Source: Parelaphostrongylus tenuis (taxonomy: Eukaryota > Nematoda > Chromadorea > Rhabditida > Metastrongylidae). Taken from it: DNA of 64,000 bases. The notes beneath the pieces were generated by a model. That model was given only the letters and a program-made list of their open reading frames with translations, was not told where the DNA came from and ran no database searches. The stretch is from the NCBI GenBank assembly GCA_019055375.1, contig JAHQIW010000885.1:38368-102367 (forward strand), in the 5' to 3' direction. Made by a program: the position numbers and the translations under genes. Positions 54,896-64,000 of this stretch are shown here, piece after piece (position 1 is the first letter of the stretch; each line of letters begins with the position of its first letter).

Positions 54896-55295
54896 GTGGT
54901 TCCAATTCATAACACGAAAAATACCATTCGAAGATTTAACGTGCGTGAGCCACTAAATTTGGTTGAATTGTTCGCGAGCAGTAAGAAAACATGATTTGAT
55001 AGTCAACGAAAACCAAAGAAGATAACTGTTAGGTTTTTTAAATTCCAGGAGTGAATAGAACTCGCTCTGCTCCCATCGCTCCGACGAAGAGAAATGCAGA
55101 CTTCCCTGGCACCCTATAGAGTCACGATCAGTGCAGGGAGAGATTCAATGGCGAATACGACTAATTGGTCTAAGAAATGGTTTATAAACGATATCACTTA
55201 CAAATTCAAAATATTATTGCCATTTAAATCACTCGTTCTCTCACTCCTCGTGGTGGGTAAAGCCCACCTTAGGAGCAAACTAAAAAGATACTTCA

Positions 55296-55343
55296 GGGTC
55301 ATACAGCGGTGTTTCGGAGATTCGTCCTCCTCGTCAGTGACTC
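55296..55343 (-). ncRNA. Hammerhead ribozyme motif D
   Basis: Minus strand: stem I GAGUCA/UGACCC (one mismatch), core CTGACGA (position 7, which is variable in the consensus, is C), stem II GGAG/CUCC, GAAA, stem III ACACC/GCUGU (one mismatch), H17 = A. All invariant bases are present. Confidence 0.72.
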
Positions 55344-55411
55344 CCGCCCCACATTCAGCCCTGCATTGAAGCAAGGAGGGAGGCGTATGTGGTGATGGCA
55401 ATGTGGGGCGT

Positions 55412-55459
55412 GGGTCACTGATGAGGAGAACGAACCTCCGAAACACCGGTGTATGACCC
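55412..55459 (+). ncRNA. Hammerhead ribozyme motif E, full consensus
   Basis: Plus strand: stem I GGGTCA (55412-55417), core CTGATGA (55418-55424), stem II GGAG (55425-55428) with 7-nt loop and CTCC (55436-55439), GAAA (55440-55443), stem III ACACC/GGTGT (55443-55452) ending in the required A15.1-U16.1 pair, H17 = A (55453) and stem I 3' strand TGACCC (55454-55459). Every invariant nucleotide is present and all three stems pair without mismatch. Predicted cleavage follows 55453. Known hammerheads with such short stems occur in retroelement repeats. Activity in this copy is inference. Confidence 0.85.
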
Positions 55460-55479
55460 TGGCATATCAACCCCGTTTA

Positions 55480-55925
55480 TGCTTAACGCATTCTTTTTTG
55501 GAATTATATTGAATCTTTTTTTTCGGGGTTTCAAAAACAGTCGATCTCTTGAATTAAAAAGATACTCCTAGTGCGCTGGTGCTCCTTGAGAACATGATCC
55601 GTAACGCAGTCACGTCTTGTGTGCGGGAGAAGAAAAGAATAGTGACGACAATGTATATTAGTTAGATTTTCCAATGAGAAGGACGTGCGTTGCATAATCT
55701 GTTGTTTCTACTCAATCCAAAGCAACAGGATCTTAAAGTCACAGTACAAATGAATTCATAACAGCATAAAGGTCTGTAAAAGATCTCATAAAAGACTCAA
55801 AAAATTGCATTGATCCTCACAGGCAGTGGTTCATCTTTCCTTTAACTGTGAGGATCTGGTACTTCTATCATTTGCTTCGTATCAAATATCATCTTCATAA
55901 AGGTCGTAAAAAATGGTTGGGCGCA
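55480..55925. other. Noncoding stretch
   Basis: No recognised feature. Confidence 0.4.
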
Positions 55926-56228
55926 TCACCCCTTAATCTCAAGGATAATTAGAGCTGAGGAGGTTGCGGATAGTATTGATAGTAGGGGATCAACCCAGCG
56001 CAGAGTCACGCCAAATATCCCCTTTCGACCAACGACTTTCTTCGGAAAAATGATAGTATATTCTAATGTTCGCAGTATTCTCGTCGTGGGATGTTGCTTC
56101 AGCCACGTCAAAAATACTGTGAAGAATTTACAGAGCGCCTCAATGACATCATCCGGAATTCCGTTGCACTCATAAAGCATAGACGGTATGCGCAGCTTAG
56201 ATTTCGCTTCATCTCCATGATCTAGCAT
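55926..56228 (-). CDS. Unidentified open frame, possible coding exon
   Basis: 100 codons from an in-frame ATG (56228) to the stop at 55926, preceded on the minus strand by a possible acceptor CGATGTAG at the ORF start. The composition is protein-like, with an acidic N-terminus, a helical segment (DDVIEALCKFFTVFLTWLKQ) and a hydrophobic C-terminus (LLSILSATSSALIIL). I do not recognise a family. No partner exons were found, so it may be chance. Confidence 0.3.
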   Translation of the reverse strand: MLDHGDEAKSKLRIPSMLYECNGIPDDVIEALCKFFTVFLTWLKQHPTTRILRTLEYTIIFPKKVVGRKGIFGVTLRWVDPLLSILSATSSALIILEIKG

Positions 56229-56740
56229 AGCCTACATCGATAGTGAAACACAGATGTGCGGGTTATATAATTAAAAAAAAAACAGGCAACGGATGGATGG
56301 AAACAACTCTAGAGCATACTTCACAAGGGCGCACGTGTTGCCTACGGACATCCACCTACACAGTGGACGATCATATCCGAAAGTATCACTGATAAGCTAC
56401 CGACTTTTTACACATTACGGCTAGAAATGAGCTGACCATCATACTCGAAAGTCTCACCGACATGGACGATCGTTCAACGAAACAAATAGAAAGTGAGCTA
56501 AGGTGTGCAGATGTCGTAAAGACAGGGAGTCCAATAATGCAAGGAGTCAATTAAAAAGAAAATTTGTAAAATTATAAGCTTATCTTCTTATGCACAAGAA
56601 GACTACTATAAAACTTCAAATGTACACACTTCTGACTTCGCTGATAGGTGTCGTCCTACGTCCTAAACATCTTACACTTCTGAGACACAGCATTGTGAGA
56701 TGTCTACGCCTAAAAACTCAAAGTCTCTTCACATTATATT

Positions 56741-56923
56741 ATGATATCGTTAAGTAACTTTTTGTTGACATTATTTTTGTCTCTACCATGTGTTCTTTCT
56801 ATAGATAATGTTGAAGAATTTGGTTTCCTTCAAGACTGCGGAGATATGAGCAAAACACGAAGTGTGATACAAGTGAAGTGGAATCGAATCACAATTGCTC
56901 TGTCCGTGGAAGTGCGCTCCTAA
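56741..56923 (+). CDS. Possible small secreted peptide ORF
   Basis: 60 codons. Residues 1-20 (SNFLLTLFLSLPCVLS core) look like a signal peptide with a likely cut after Ser-20. The remainder is a 40-residue polar chain with one Cys. TATA-like text precedes it (about 56735). No homology recognised, and it could be a first exon or chance. Confidence 0.2.
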   Translation: MISLSNFLLTLFLSLPCVLSIDNVEEFGFLQDCGDMSKTRSVIQVKWNRITIALSVEVRS

Positions 56924-57069
56924 CGCACAAGCGAGACGCTCGCTCTGCTTTTCTCTTGAACTTAGACTTTTTTTCAACTTTACTCTCGTGCAGTCACTGC
57001 ACTGACATTCTCTCTAAATACAAGATTTCAATTACCATATTGTTAAATTGCTAAAAGAATAATAGTGAC

Positions 57070-57220
57070 AACACTTATGTGTTTCTCAACAGCACACCCC
57101 AGGCTCACCAAATTTTCAACCACTCGAGATCATCAGATTTGTCCAGACCTTTCTTAAAGGATGAAGGCTTTGATCTGGTATATCGGTACACACCGCTATT
57201 CAGTCACCTCTACTGATTAG
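57070..57220 (+). repeat. tRNA-derived SINE family 1 copy, partial
   Basis: Body fragment with CAGGCTCACCAAATTTTCAA and a decayed middle; the tRNA-like head is missing. Confidence 0.55.
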
Positions 57221-57582
57221 TGAAGTGGAATAAATGCGCATCATGAGCCTAGAGCAGTGCTTAGAGCATTACAGCTTTCTGCGGTGACACAAGTGAATTA
57301 ATTAGGAAATGTGTAACGTGTTTTTTTCTTTACTAGGAAGGTGTTAAATGCTTTTTCTGTTTTTACTTCCCAGCAGCGTTGGCAACGAATGAGTCTCTGC
57401 TCTCGTCTTCCGTATTTAAGCGCTATTTCAGCGTCGAACAGCTATAGATTGAGTGTAACTGCAACGCAGAAAATAGTGATGATCGGAATTTATGTGAATT
57501 GATGGTTCCATTTTACGCGTGAAGGTGCTTATTGTTTCCAAAAGCAGATACGTATCTACATTTTTCACTGTTCCATTTCAGA

Positions 57583-57762
57583 TATACTCATATGCATTCA
57601 AATTTATCAAGAATTCCGTGATGTTGAACATTCGAAACCAGAAATGCTGCGTTAACAGAAGAATGAATGGAATTCATATGATGAAAGCAAATTCCACTAC
57701 AGCTAAGTCAGTACCACAACGAATTCACACCAGAGCTCGGCCCAGCTTCTCATTATTTACGA
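57583..57762 (+). other. Exon-like open segment with splice consensus (weak)
   Basis: Between a TTTCAG acceptor and an ACGAGTGAGT donor the frame stays open for about 60 codons, with a basic composition. I recognise no family and found no neighbouring exon in phase. Confidence 0.15.
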
Positions 57763-57814
57763 GTGAGTTCTGAATTCCGTATACGGCAGTCAAGCTTGAG
57801 CAAAAGACAGATTA

Positions 57815-58130
57815 TTAGTCAATATAGTCCCCGTCCCCCTCTAGATTACCACATTTCAGTCACATATCCAGCAGCATGAATGCGGCAAAACTCGCAATTC
57901 TTCGGTTTGAAGAAAATTTGAAGATTTTGCTCAAATTCGTAGAATTTTTCTGAAAAATCTTTCTTTTCATTAAGTGCTTAGTCGAATGAGTTAATTGACA
58001 GTCAGTTGGTGCGAAGTTCGGACTGTACGGCGAATGTTACAAAATCTCCCATCCAAAGCGTTCTAAATGATTCTTTGTTGTGTTTGGTGGTGTGAGGCTG
58101 GGAGGAAACTCGCTGACACTCGATTTGTAG
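57815..58130 (-). pseudogene. mariner transposase C-terminal relic
   Basis: Minus strand: LERFGWEIL then HSPYSPNFAPTDCQ (the HPPYSPDLAPSD block with the last catalytic Asp region), HLMKRKIFQ and the tail GNLEGDGDY. An internal stop breaks it, and the N-terminal domains are not found upstream. Confidence 0.78.
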
Positions 58131-58499
58131 TGGGATCAGAGCAACAGACGTTTTTCCCTGGGTAAGTCGATTCTGAAGGCTGTGAAGACAAACGATATAT
58201 GTTTGATACGAAAGAAAACGAGTTTTCTAATGAGCTGAGATCCGCAAAGATTGCATGTGTAAAAATCCCTTCTCCAGAGAGTACGACAGAAGTGTTTCTT
58301 TAACCTAACAGCTTTTGGAAGTATGAAGTACCCATCATCTATAAAGATTGAGAGCGATCGCATACAAATCAAGCAGAAATATTTGCTCTTGTTCACACCC
58401 AGAATCCTTATTTTCAAAATTATTCACCTTCGCGCTTAAAGGAGAAATGATTTTTTTACAAAGTTCCTTTTTTTGTTTCAATCAAGCATTCTAGTGCGC

Positions 58500-59600
58500 C
58501 TTATAGTAGAGGTATTGTTGGTGAACATCATCGTTCCAAATAAACACTTACTAATAACCTGATAGCATGTTTTTAGCCTTTTTCAGGTCTAACATCGCAC
58601 ATATAGTATTAGATAGGCTAAAAACATGTTGTCACATTATCACATAATTACTGCTTTTGAGCGAGGTCTATACAGGCAGTTGAAAATAGTGGTGTAATCA
58701 TTTGCTGCTTGAGATTTTAGAGACATTTAAATCTACGTGTGGCTCCTCTACTATCGATTGCCAATCAACTCGTAGCATATAACATTCAATCATTGAAAAC
58801 GTTGCCACTATGTCCTTCTTGCTCATTAATCTTTATATTTTCATTTGTATTTACTCTTTGCTCATCATTTGCTCCCAATACTTATTTATGGTCACATGAT
58901 ACTACAATGAAATTAAATTTTTTGGAGAGTTTTGCGACTCCAGCACATTTCCTCTTTGCTGACATCTTGGTAGAAGCTATTTTCATGAACTTCCTTGCAT
59001 GCTCGACTTTTGGGGTTCTCATACTGTCATCGCGCGCAGTCGTCGACAATTTTAGATATGAGTGATGATCGTCACCTTTTGACCAGATGTCACTCAGGAC
59101 GTCGAAATTAGTCTATTCTTGGCTGCAAGTGTAAGGGTGGAACCATGGTAGAACAGATCTTCGGAAGGTATGAACATTACTTTTACACCGACACCCGATA
59201 ACATGTCTCGAACCTGTTAAGAAGAGTGTTCTTTATTATGTAAAGAATGGTTTCTATTAGTTTTTTAGCTTGTTGCATATGCTATGTGCACTTTCGGCAC
59301 TGTATACTACTTTCGTGTAAACAACATGCTTGTTCTACTTCTGTAGCTATACGTAACCATCTGAATAACGATTTTGAGATGTTCTCCGCCTTAACGTATC
59401 ATGAGAATAGTCATGCCACTCGCTTGAAAAGTGGTAGTACTATTGATATCACTTCTTTTGCCTAAGTTACAGTGTTGCTTTTTTAACAACCTCAGTACAA
59501 AGAATATTACAAATGCTTCTTCTGTTCGTTGAAATTTTCTCGTCACCATCTTCTTCTTACACTCTACACATAGTAAGAATCTAGTGTAGATCTCTGCATT
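58500..59600. other. Noncoding stretch with hydrophobic open frame
   Basis: A 108-codon frame from a GTG (58739-59065) is hydrophobic, but its start is non-ATG and it has no family signature. Part of 58640-58720 resembles SINE family 2 text (GAGCGAGGTCTA). Nothing else recognised. Confidence 0.35.
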
Positions 59601-59621
59601 AGTATGGGCACAATTACACTC

Positions 59622-59675
59622 ATTTATACGTCACGCCTTTTCCTATCAAATCATCAGTGATCCAGGAACACTTAA
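59622..59675 (-). ncRNA. Decayed hammerhead motif F (relative of A)
   Basis: Minus strand CACTGATGA, then a TTTGATAGGA block, AAA and an AGGCGTGACGTATA block align with motif A at 9194-9245. The stem II closing pair and the G of GAAA are lost, so it is probably inactive. Confidence 0.45.
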
Positions 59676-59679
59676 TCCT

Positions 59680-60360
59680 TGTTACAGGTGATTAGCTTAC
59701 TTTTTAGCTCATCAAATAAGCTTCCCGCGCCAAACTTGGCCCTTAGTTTTCTTGGTCAAATCCTTGATAAATTTATCTCATGCATCGTTACTCCACTAGC
59801 CCACAGAAGCCCACAAACCCACTCTTACCTCTCAACTTAGTGGCAGTATTGTCTAAATCTCATTTATTACCGCTCTAATTATATGTCGCTTGCACTGGTC
59901 GCCATTACTGTTATATTATTGTTGCATACTATTTGAGTAGTTAAATCTGAGATACGAGTTACGACAACGGTGGAAGTTTTGCATACTAGTCCGAAGTAGC
60001 AGCAACTAACACACAAAATAACTAACGCACGTCACTATTCTAACTGATTCTTTCTTATTTTACACATTCTGTACTGCCAACTACCCCTATTACCCAATTG
60101 CATCATGGCGGACAAAAAACCTACCGGTATCTTTGGCACGTTGGTAACCATATGGGTCAAATTGACCTACGGTTCGTGTCATCGTCCATAAGAGTTTCAA
60201 ACTGCGTAAGCACAAAAATCGCAAATTGGGGACACTACCTGTTGAATTAAGTTTGCAAGAGAATACTAACACTGTTAAATGATGAAATATTACTATAGAA
60301 GATCCTGTGAAGATTTTTATGCGTTTTTTGATTGAAAGAACGCCATTTGTTGAGAATTAA
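59680..60360. other. Noncoding stretch
   Basis: No recognised feature. Confidence 0.4.
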
Positions 60361-60880
60361 GCTATTTTCCAACAAGAGAAACCGCGCCTTTCCAGAAACG
60401 AAGGCATCTCCGACGATTATTTAGCATTTGTTTCTTTTTTTGTCCAGGTTTTTATAGTCGTTTGATAGCTTGAAAAATGCCGAATCTTATCGTATGCTTG
60501 AAATGCGGTTCAACTTTCATTCCACATTATCCTAACCAATATATAGAAGGTTTTGCAATCGCAGTTCATTTTGTAAACATCACAGCGGAATTTTTAATGC
60601 TATACAGTGATGTCAAAGATTGAATTAGATAGAATATTGTTGAAGGAACACATGAAAACATAGTTTTAGTGAAAAGACGGCCAGCTTTTCTGAAAATGTC
60701 TACTAATCCATACGAACCAAATGGAAAGCAGTCGCATCGTGTGAATATGTTCGTATTTGCACTCCTTTTCCACTCAGCAGAGCTTTTTTATAAGACAATT
60801 AGTAATCATTCAACAGTTCGAAAACAGGACAATTTAGTACTGAACCTTATTCATGAGGAGACTTTACAGTAAGCTTCAAT
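60360..60880. repeat. Dispersed degenerate repeat R2, short copy
   Basis: Has GTCGTTTGATAGCTTG, an ACATCACAGCGGAATTTTTA-type block and AGTAATCATTCAACAG, as in the longer R2 arrays. Confidence 0.4.
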
Positions 60881-60894
60881 AACAAAAAAAGATG

Positions 60895-61185
60895 GCTTTG
60901 TGCTCAAGGACACATGTGGCGCAATGGTTGGAGTTGTCTTGCATCGGTGCGCCAAGTCGTTGGTTCCTTGTCGCTTACATAGCTCACCAAGCTTTCCATA
61001 CCTTTGGAGTCAGTGAATGTGTGCCAGACTTGTTTGCTAGCATAAGCAGCGCTGGCTTCATAGAGAGAAAAGCCACTGCGAGTCATTGTAAATTCCAAAT
61101 ATTCATTCAATCACCTCAAACGAGTGTATAATTTCAATACAACTGTAACGCGCATCCCTCAAAGAGTTTTTCACGCCAAGAGCTT
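60895..61185 (+). repeat. tRNA-derived SINE family 1 copy
   Basis: Near-complete: head GGCGCAATGGTTGGAG (A-box-like), B-box region near 60960, body with GCCACTGCGAGTCATTGTAA, and tail to CAAGAGCTTCATCC. Confidence 0.8.
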
Positions 61186-61559
61186 CATCCTTTTGATTTT
61201 TCGCTCCAGGATGCATTGCTTCAACTTCACCGTGAACTTTGCTCAGTCTTATGGAATGGTTTTAGATTTTAATCATACTCATTGGAGCGAAAAAATTGAA
61301 TTCCACTGTAGAGGGTTCCATAAGCGAATTTGCACTGTATGAAATGCCCATGTCGCAAAAAATTTTTTTTCCAAAAAAACTGCTTTCTTGAAAAGGCAAA
61401 GCATTTTAGCCGTTTTTTTCTTTGTCTCGCATGTGTGAAATGTTGTTCGCAATTCTTGCCTTTTTCTCTTAGCTTAGTCTATTCGTGATCAATCAAAAAC
61501 TCAAAAACTGGGAAGTTTAGTGCTGATCTGGATTAGTGAAGAGACCTTCACACTATGAT

Positions 61560-61850
61560 CTTCAAAGAGCGCATGCGGCACAATGGTTAGAGCTTTTCTG
61601 CGTAAGACACGAGACCAATGGTTTAATCTCGCACTAAATGATCACCAAACTCTTTATACCTTTCGAGCCACTGATTTTGTGTTGTTTGCGAGCATAAGTA
61701 TCGCTGGACTCGATAGAGCGCAAAGCCACTGCGAGTCATTGTAAATGCCAGATATGCATTCCAAAACCTCGAAGATAGTTGGAAATTGAAGACGAATTTA
61801 TGGCGCATTCTCTCAGCGACTGATCAACGCCAAGACCTTTTCTAACTCTT
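61560..61850 (+). repeat. tRNA-derived SINE family 1 copy
   Basis: Head GGCACAATGGTTAGAGC, B-box-like GGTTTAATCTC, body GCCACTGCGAGTCATTGTAA identical to the copy at 60895, and tail GACTGATCAACGCCAAGA. Confidence 0.82.
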
Positions 61851-62039
61851 ATAAACGTAATTCTAGTAGAAACAGCGCCCATTTATCTTGAAAATTCCGA
61901 CTTTCCATTGAGATGACTACATCCTTGGGATAGCAGCGCAGTTTGCAACTTCTATTGCGTATTAGCATCGACGGTATAGTGAAACCGTAATTCAAAAAAA
62001 AAAATACCTTCATCAATGTGTAATTTTGTAAAGAGATGA

Positions 62040-62345
62040 AGGATAATGCTCTCGGCTTAAATCAATCCCTGAGAGATGCGTCATGCTTTAGTCTTCAAAT
62101 TTCGAATTCGTGTGAGGTGACTAAATGCATATCTGGCACAATGACTCGCAGTGTCCTCTCGTTGTATCGAGTCAGTGCTGCTCATCCTCCCAGACAAGTC
62201 TGAGACCAATCTGTGCACCAATTTACGGATCCCGGAGGGATGGATGGATTGATGAGCCATGAGTTCGAGGACGAGCCATTGACCTTGTGTGCAATGTAGA
62301 GCACTTTTGAGCGCTGCGCCACATGCGCATAAAACTTTTATGAGG
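62040..62345 (-). repeat. tRNA-derived SINE family 1 copy
   Basis: Minus-strand copy with the tail first (AATCAATCCCTGAGAG near 62060) and the head last (GCGCAGCGCTCAAAAG on the minus strand near 62310). It has its own GGATCCCGGAGGGATGG body block. Confidence 0.75.
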
Positions 62346-62399
62346 AAACAAAAGAGAGATGGCTTTAGCATACAGCCAGAGCAAACATTTATAAAGTAC

Positions 62400-63100
62400 T
62401 TGCTCCTCAATTACTATGAGAAAGCTATCAAGAGTACTATGAGAAGCGACCGTCTTTTCCCACTCACGTTTTGGTCTTGATTCAAGATCCTGACATAGTT
62501 ATGGAAAGCTTCAACAGGCTACAGATGGTCTCATTGGAGTTATTTGGAGAGGGTGAAAACGATGCAAGTACAATAGTTCGTCTTGAGACCAATCAACTGA
62601 AAAGGAATGCATAGAACACTTAAATCAGCGCCCTTGTCCAGTGACAAATGCTGCCATGATAAATGATGTTCATAGCGCAATGCGAGATGAAAAGAATACT
62701 TAGAAATCTAAAGGATAAAGCAAAGTAATTTCTGTATTCTGTAAAGGCTCGGCTCCTGTAACATTCTATAATAGAAAATTGGGGGAGAGTTCAGTATCGT
62801 CACATGCAGTGTGCAACACCTTTTTGGCGAACATCCACTGCTTTGTAACTTATCATCAGATTGATGATTTTGCGGCACATGTCATGAGATTACACCAAAA
62901 TTGGGAGATTTATCTCGTAAATTTTATTTGGGATCACAAACAGATATGTAATTTCTCATTCCGATATTATATTGATTTTGATTATTGTCGCCCTATTCGT
63001 AGCAATGAATAGAGGCGATTGCTTTTGATATAGGAAATGAATGATAAACGTGAGTGAAATGTGGATAGATGCAAATAAGAGAGCATGAAATTGTTTCATA
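62400..63100. other. Noncoding stretch
   Basis: No recognised gene. The open frame 62779-63012 has no signature. Confidence 0.4.
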
Positions 63101-63600
63101 GGAGTGCGAAATATGATATTCTCGTAAGCATATGGGTTTTCCTTCCAAAAATGTGCTATTTTAAATAAAAGGATTGGGAGGATTTCCAGGTTGCAGCGAT
63201 GAAGCGATATTCATATAGAGTATAAGTGGATTTGTAAAAGTTTTCACCACTGAGACAATAGAGAGTAGTCTTTTTTGCAATTCTGTGGAAGATCCAAATC
63301 TTGAAAACTACTAAGTTCAGGAAAACCTCTTCAATCATCGATAAAATCGCATCGCATTACAATGTACAGTTCACTTTCGAGAAACATTTCATTGTTTTAT
63401 GAATGTTTTGACATGTTCCCACCAATTATGGTATTATTTATTTTTCTTATATCATATTTTCTGTTGCTCACGATTCAACGCTCTTTAGTGACGATGAGAT
63501 TTCAAATTTCATCGGGAAACTACCACAATGTGATGGAACGAGCTTCGCTCTCTGAGCGCCGCGCACAAAATCAGCGTGGTTCCCAATGTTTTAACAACGC
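63100..63600 (+). repeat. Dispersed repeat R1, copy 2
   Basis: Matches 29240-29900 in the same order, ending in a GTGGTTCCC block. It abuts the transporter-exon copy that starts at 63619. Confidence 0.65.
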
Positions 63601-63618
63601 CATTTAAGACTATTCACA

Positions 63619-64000
63619 GGCCATGCTGAGGTACACCGACAGAGTCGATTTGCTTGGGTAGTTATTCTTATGAAGTGAAATTTTCGAGTTGCTCTCAGTC
63701 TATGCTCAACTACTTCATCGATAGTATTGAGAAGTACAACGCAACATGACCTGCTTATTTGAACTGCACAAACCTTTAGTTTGTCTTCGCATTGCTTTAG
63801 ACAAGACCATCACCAGTTCGAATCTTTCGTCACATAGAATCATGGCATACCTTGCAAGTAAACGTATTCCAGTTTGTTAAATCGTCCAGCAGATCATATT
63901 ATTCGAAGAGTATTGAGCGCTGATATGTCGTAGTAAGTGTAGATACTATGGTATACTCCGCAATCGTTTCAGACTGTTCCTACTACTCAGGCGATTAAAA
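63619..64000 (+). pseudogene. Diverged copy of transporter exon end and intron
   Basis: Corresponds to 42022-42420. The exon part reads RYTDRVDLLG against GYTDGVNLLG in the gene, with the donor GT changed (CTTGGGTAG here). Divergence is roughly a fifth of positions by eye. It continues past the window end. Only the last about 13 codons of the exon are present. Confidence 0.8.

Larger units (their letters stand above)
55290..55465. repeat. Foldback element with hammerhead ribozymes in both arms
   Basis: Arms of about 62 bp (about 55290-55355 and 55398-55462) are near reverse complements, sharing TGTTTCGGAG and GTCAGTGA-type blocks. The loop includes a GGAGGGAGGCG stretch. Each arm forms a hammerhead when read outward from the loop (minus strand for the left arm, plus strand for the right). 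The two short open frames here are not genes. Confidence 0.85.

Noticed and set aside
57110..57140. CTGATGA and GAAA on the minus strand
   Set aside because: It is part of SINE family 1; no stem II pairing and no stem III or cleavage site.
58136..58417. 93-codon minus-strand ORF next to the mariner relic
   Set aside because: Does not match the mariner N-terminal domain or any family I recognise; no splice context.
58739..59065. 108-codon hydrophobic ORF as a membrane protein gene
   Set aside because: Starts at GTG, no signature, AT-rich hydrophobic codons expected by chance.

Overview
The window looks like nuclear DNA of a strongylid (hookworm-like) nematode. It is AT-rich, its introns carry the short pyrimidine-rich TTTCAG-type acceptors of nematodes, its two clear genes match nematode gene families, and it is crowded with RTE-type LINE fragments, mariner/Tc1 and piggyBac relics and tRNA-derived SINEs of the kind common in hookworm genomes. 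Species is inference. There are no prokaryotic features.

Layout. 1-3481: left arm of a very large inverted repeat. 3482-6030: SINE copies and unique DNA. 6035-8110: two RTE endonuclease fragments facing each other. 8300-11230: SINE, short duplications and a hammerhead ribozyme motif. 11232-13840: last exons of a SUMO protease gene (ulp-1 type). 13967-21480: AT microsatellite, two mariner relics, a second hammerhead motif and dispersed repeats. 21505-22275: RTE reverse-transcriptase relic on the minus strand. 22146-25621: right arm of the inverted repeat. 26290-27830: piggyBac transposase relic. 28050-31150: dispersed repeats and a SINE. 31709-52816: one 21-kb gene for a glutamate-transporter (SLC1/EAAT) family protein, with 13 well-supported coding exons and introns loaded with mariner, Tc1-like, RTE and foldback DNA plus a long (TG)n tract. 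52985-54895: RTE fragments, one an intact 386-codon endonuclease ORF. 55290-55460: a foldback carrying hammerhead ribozymes on both strands, one with all consensus positions and paired stems. 55480-64000: SINEs, a mariner relic, dispersed repeats and, at the end, a diverged copy of a transporter exon end plus intron.

The genes form no pathway together. ulp-1 is a nuclear SUMO-processing/deconjugating cysteine protease and the transporter is a plasma-membrane carrier. ulp-1 lies wholly in the 18.7-kb loop of the inverted repeat and carries three apparent single-base indels, whereas all 1,629 nt of the 13 transporter exons stay in frame.

Most noteworthy: (i) several hammerhead-ribozyme motifs in noncoding repeats, two families of which recur; (ii) the near-identical 3.48-kb inverted duplication around ulp-1, whose copy direction can be read from an interrupted RTE; (iii) substitutions at key TM8 ligand positions of the transporter.
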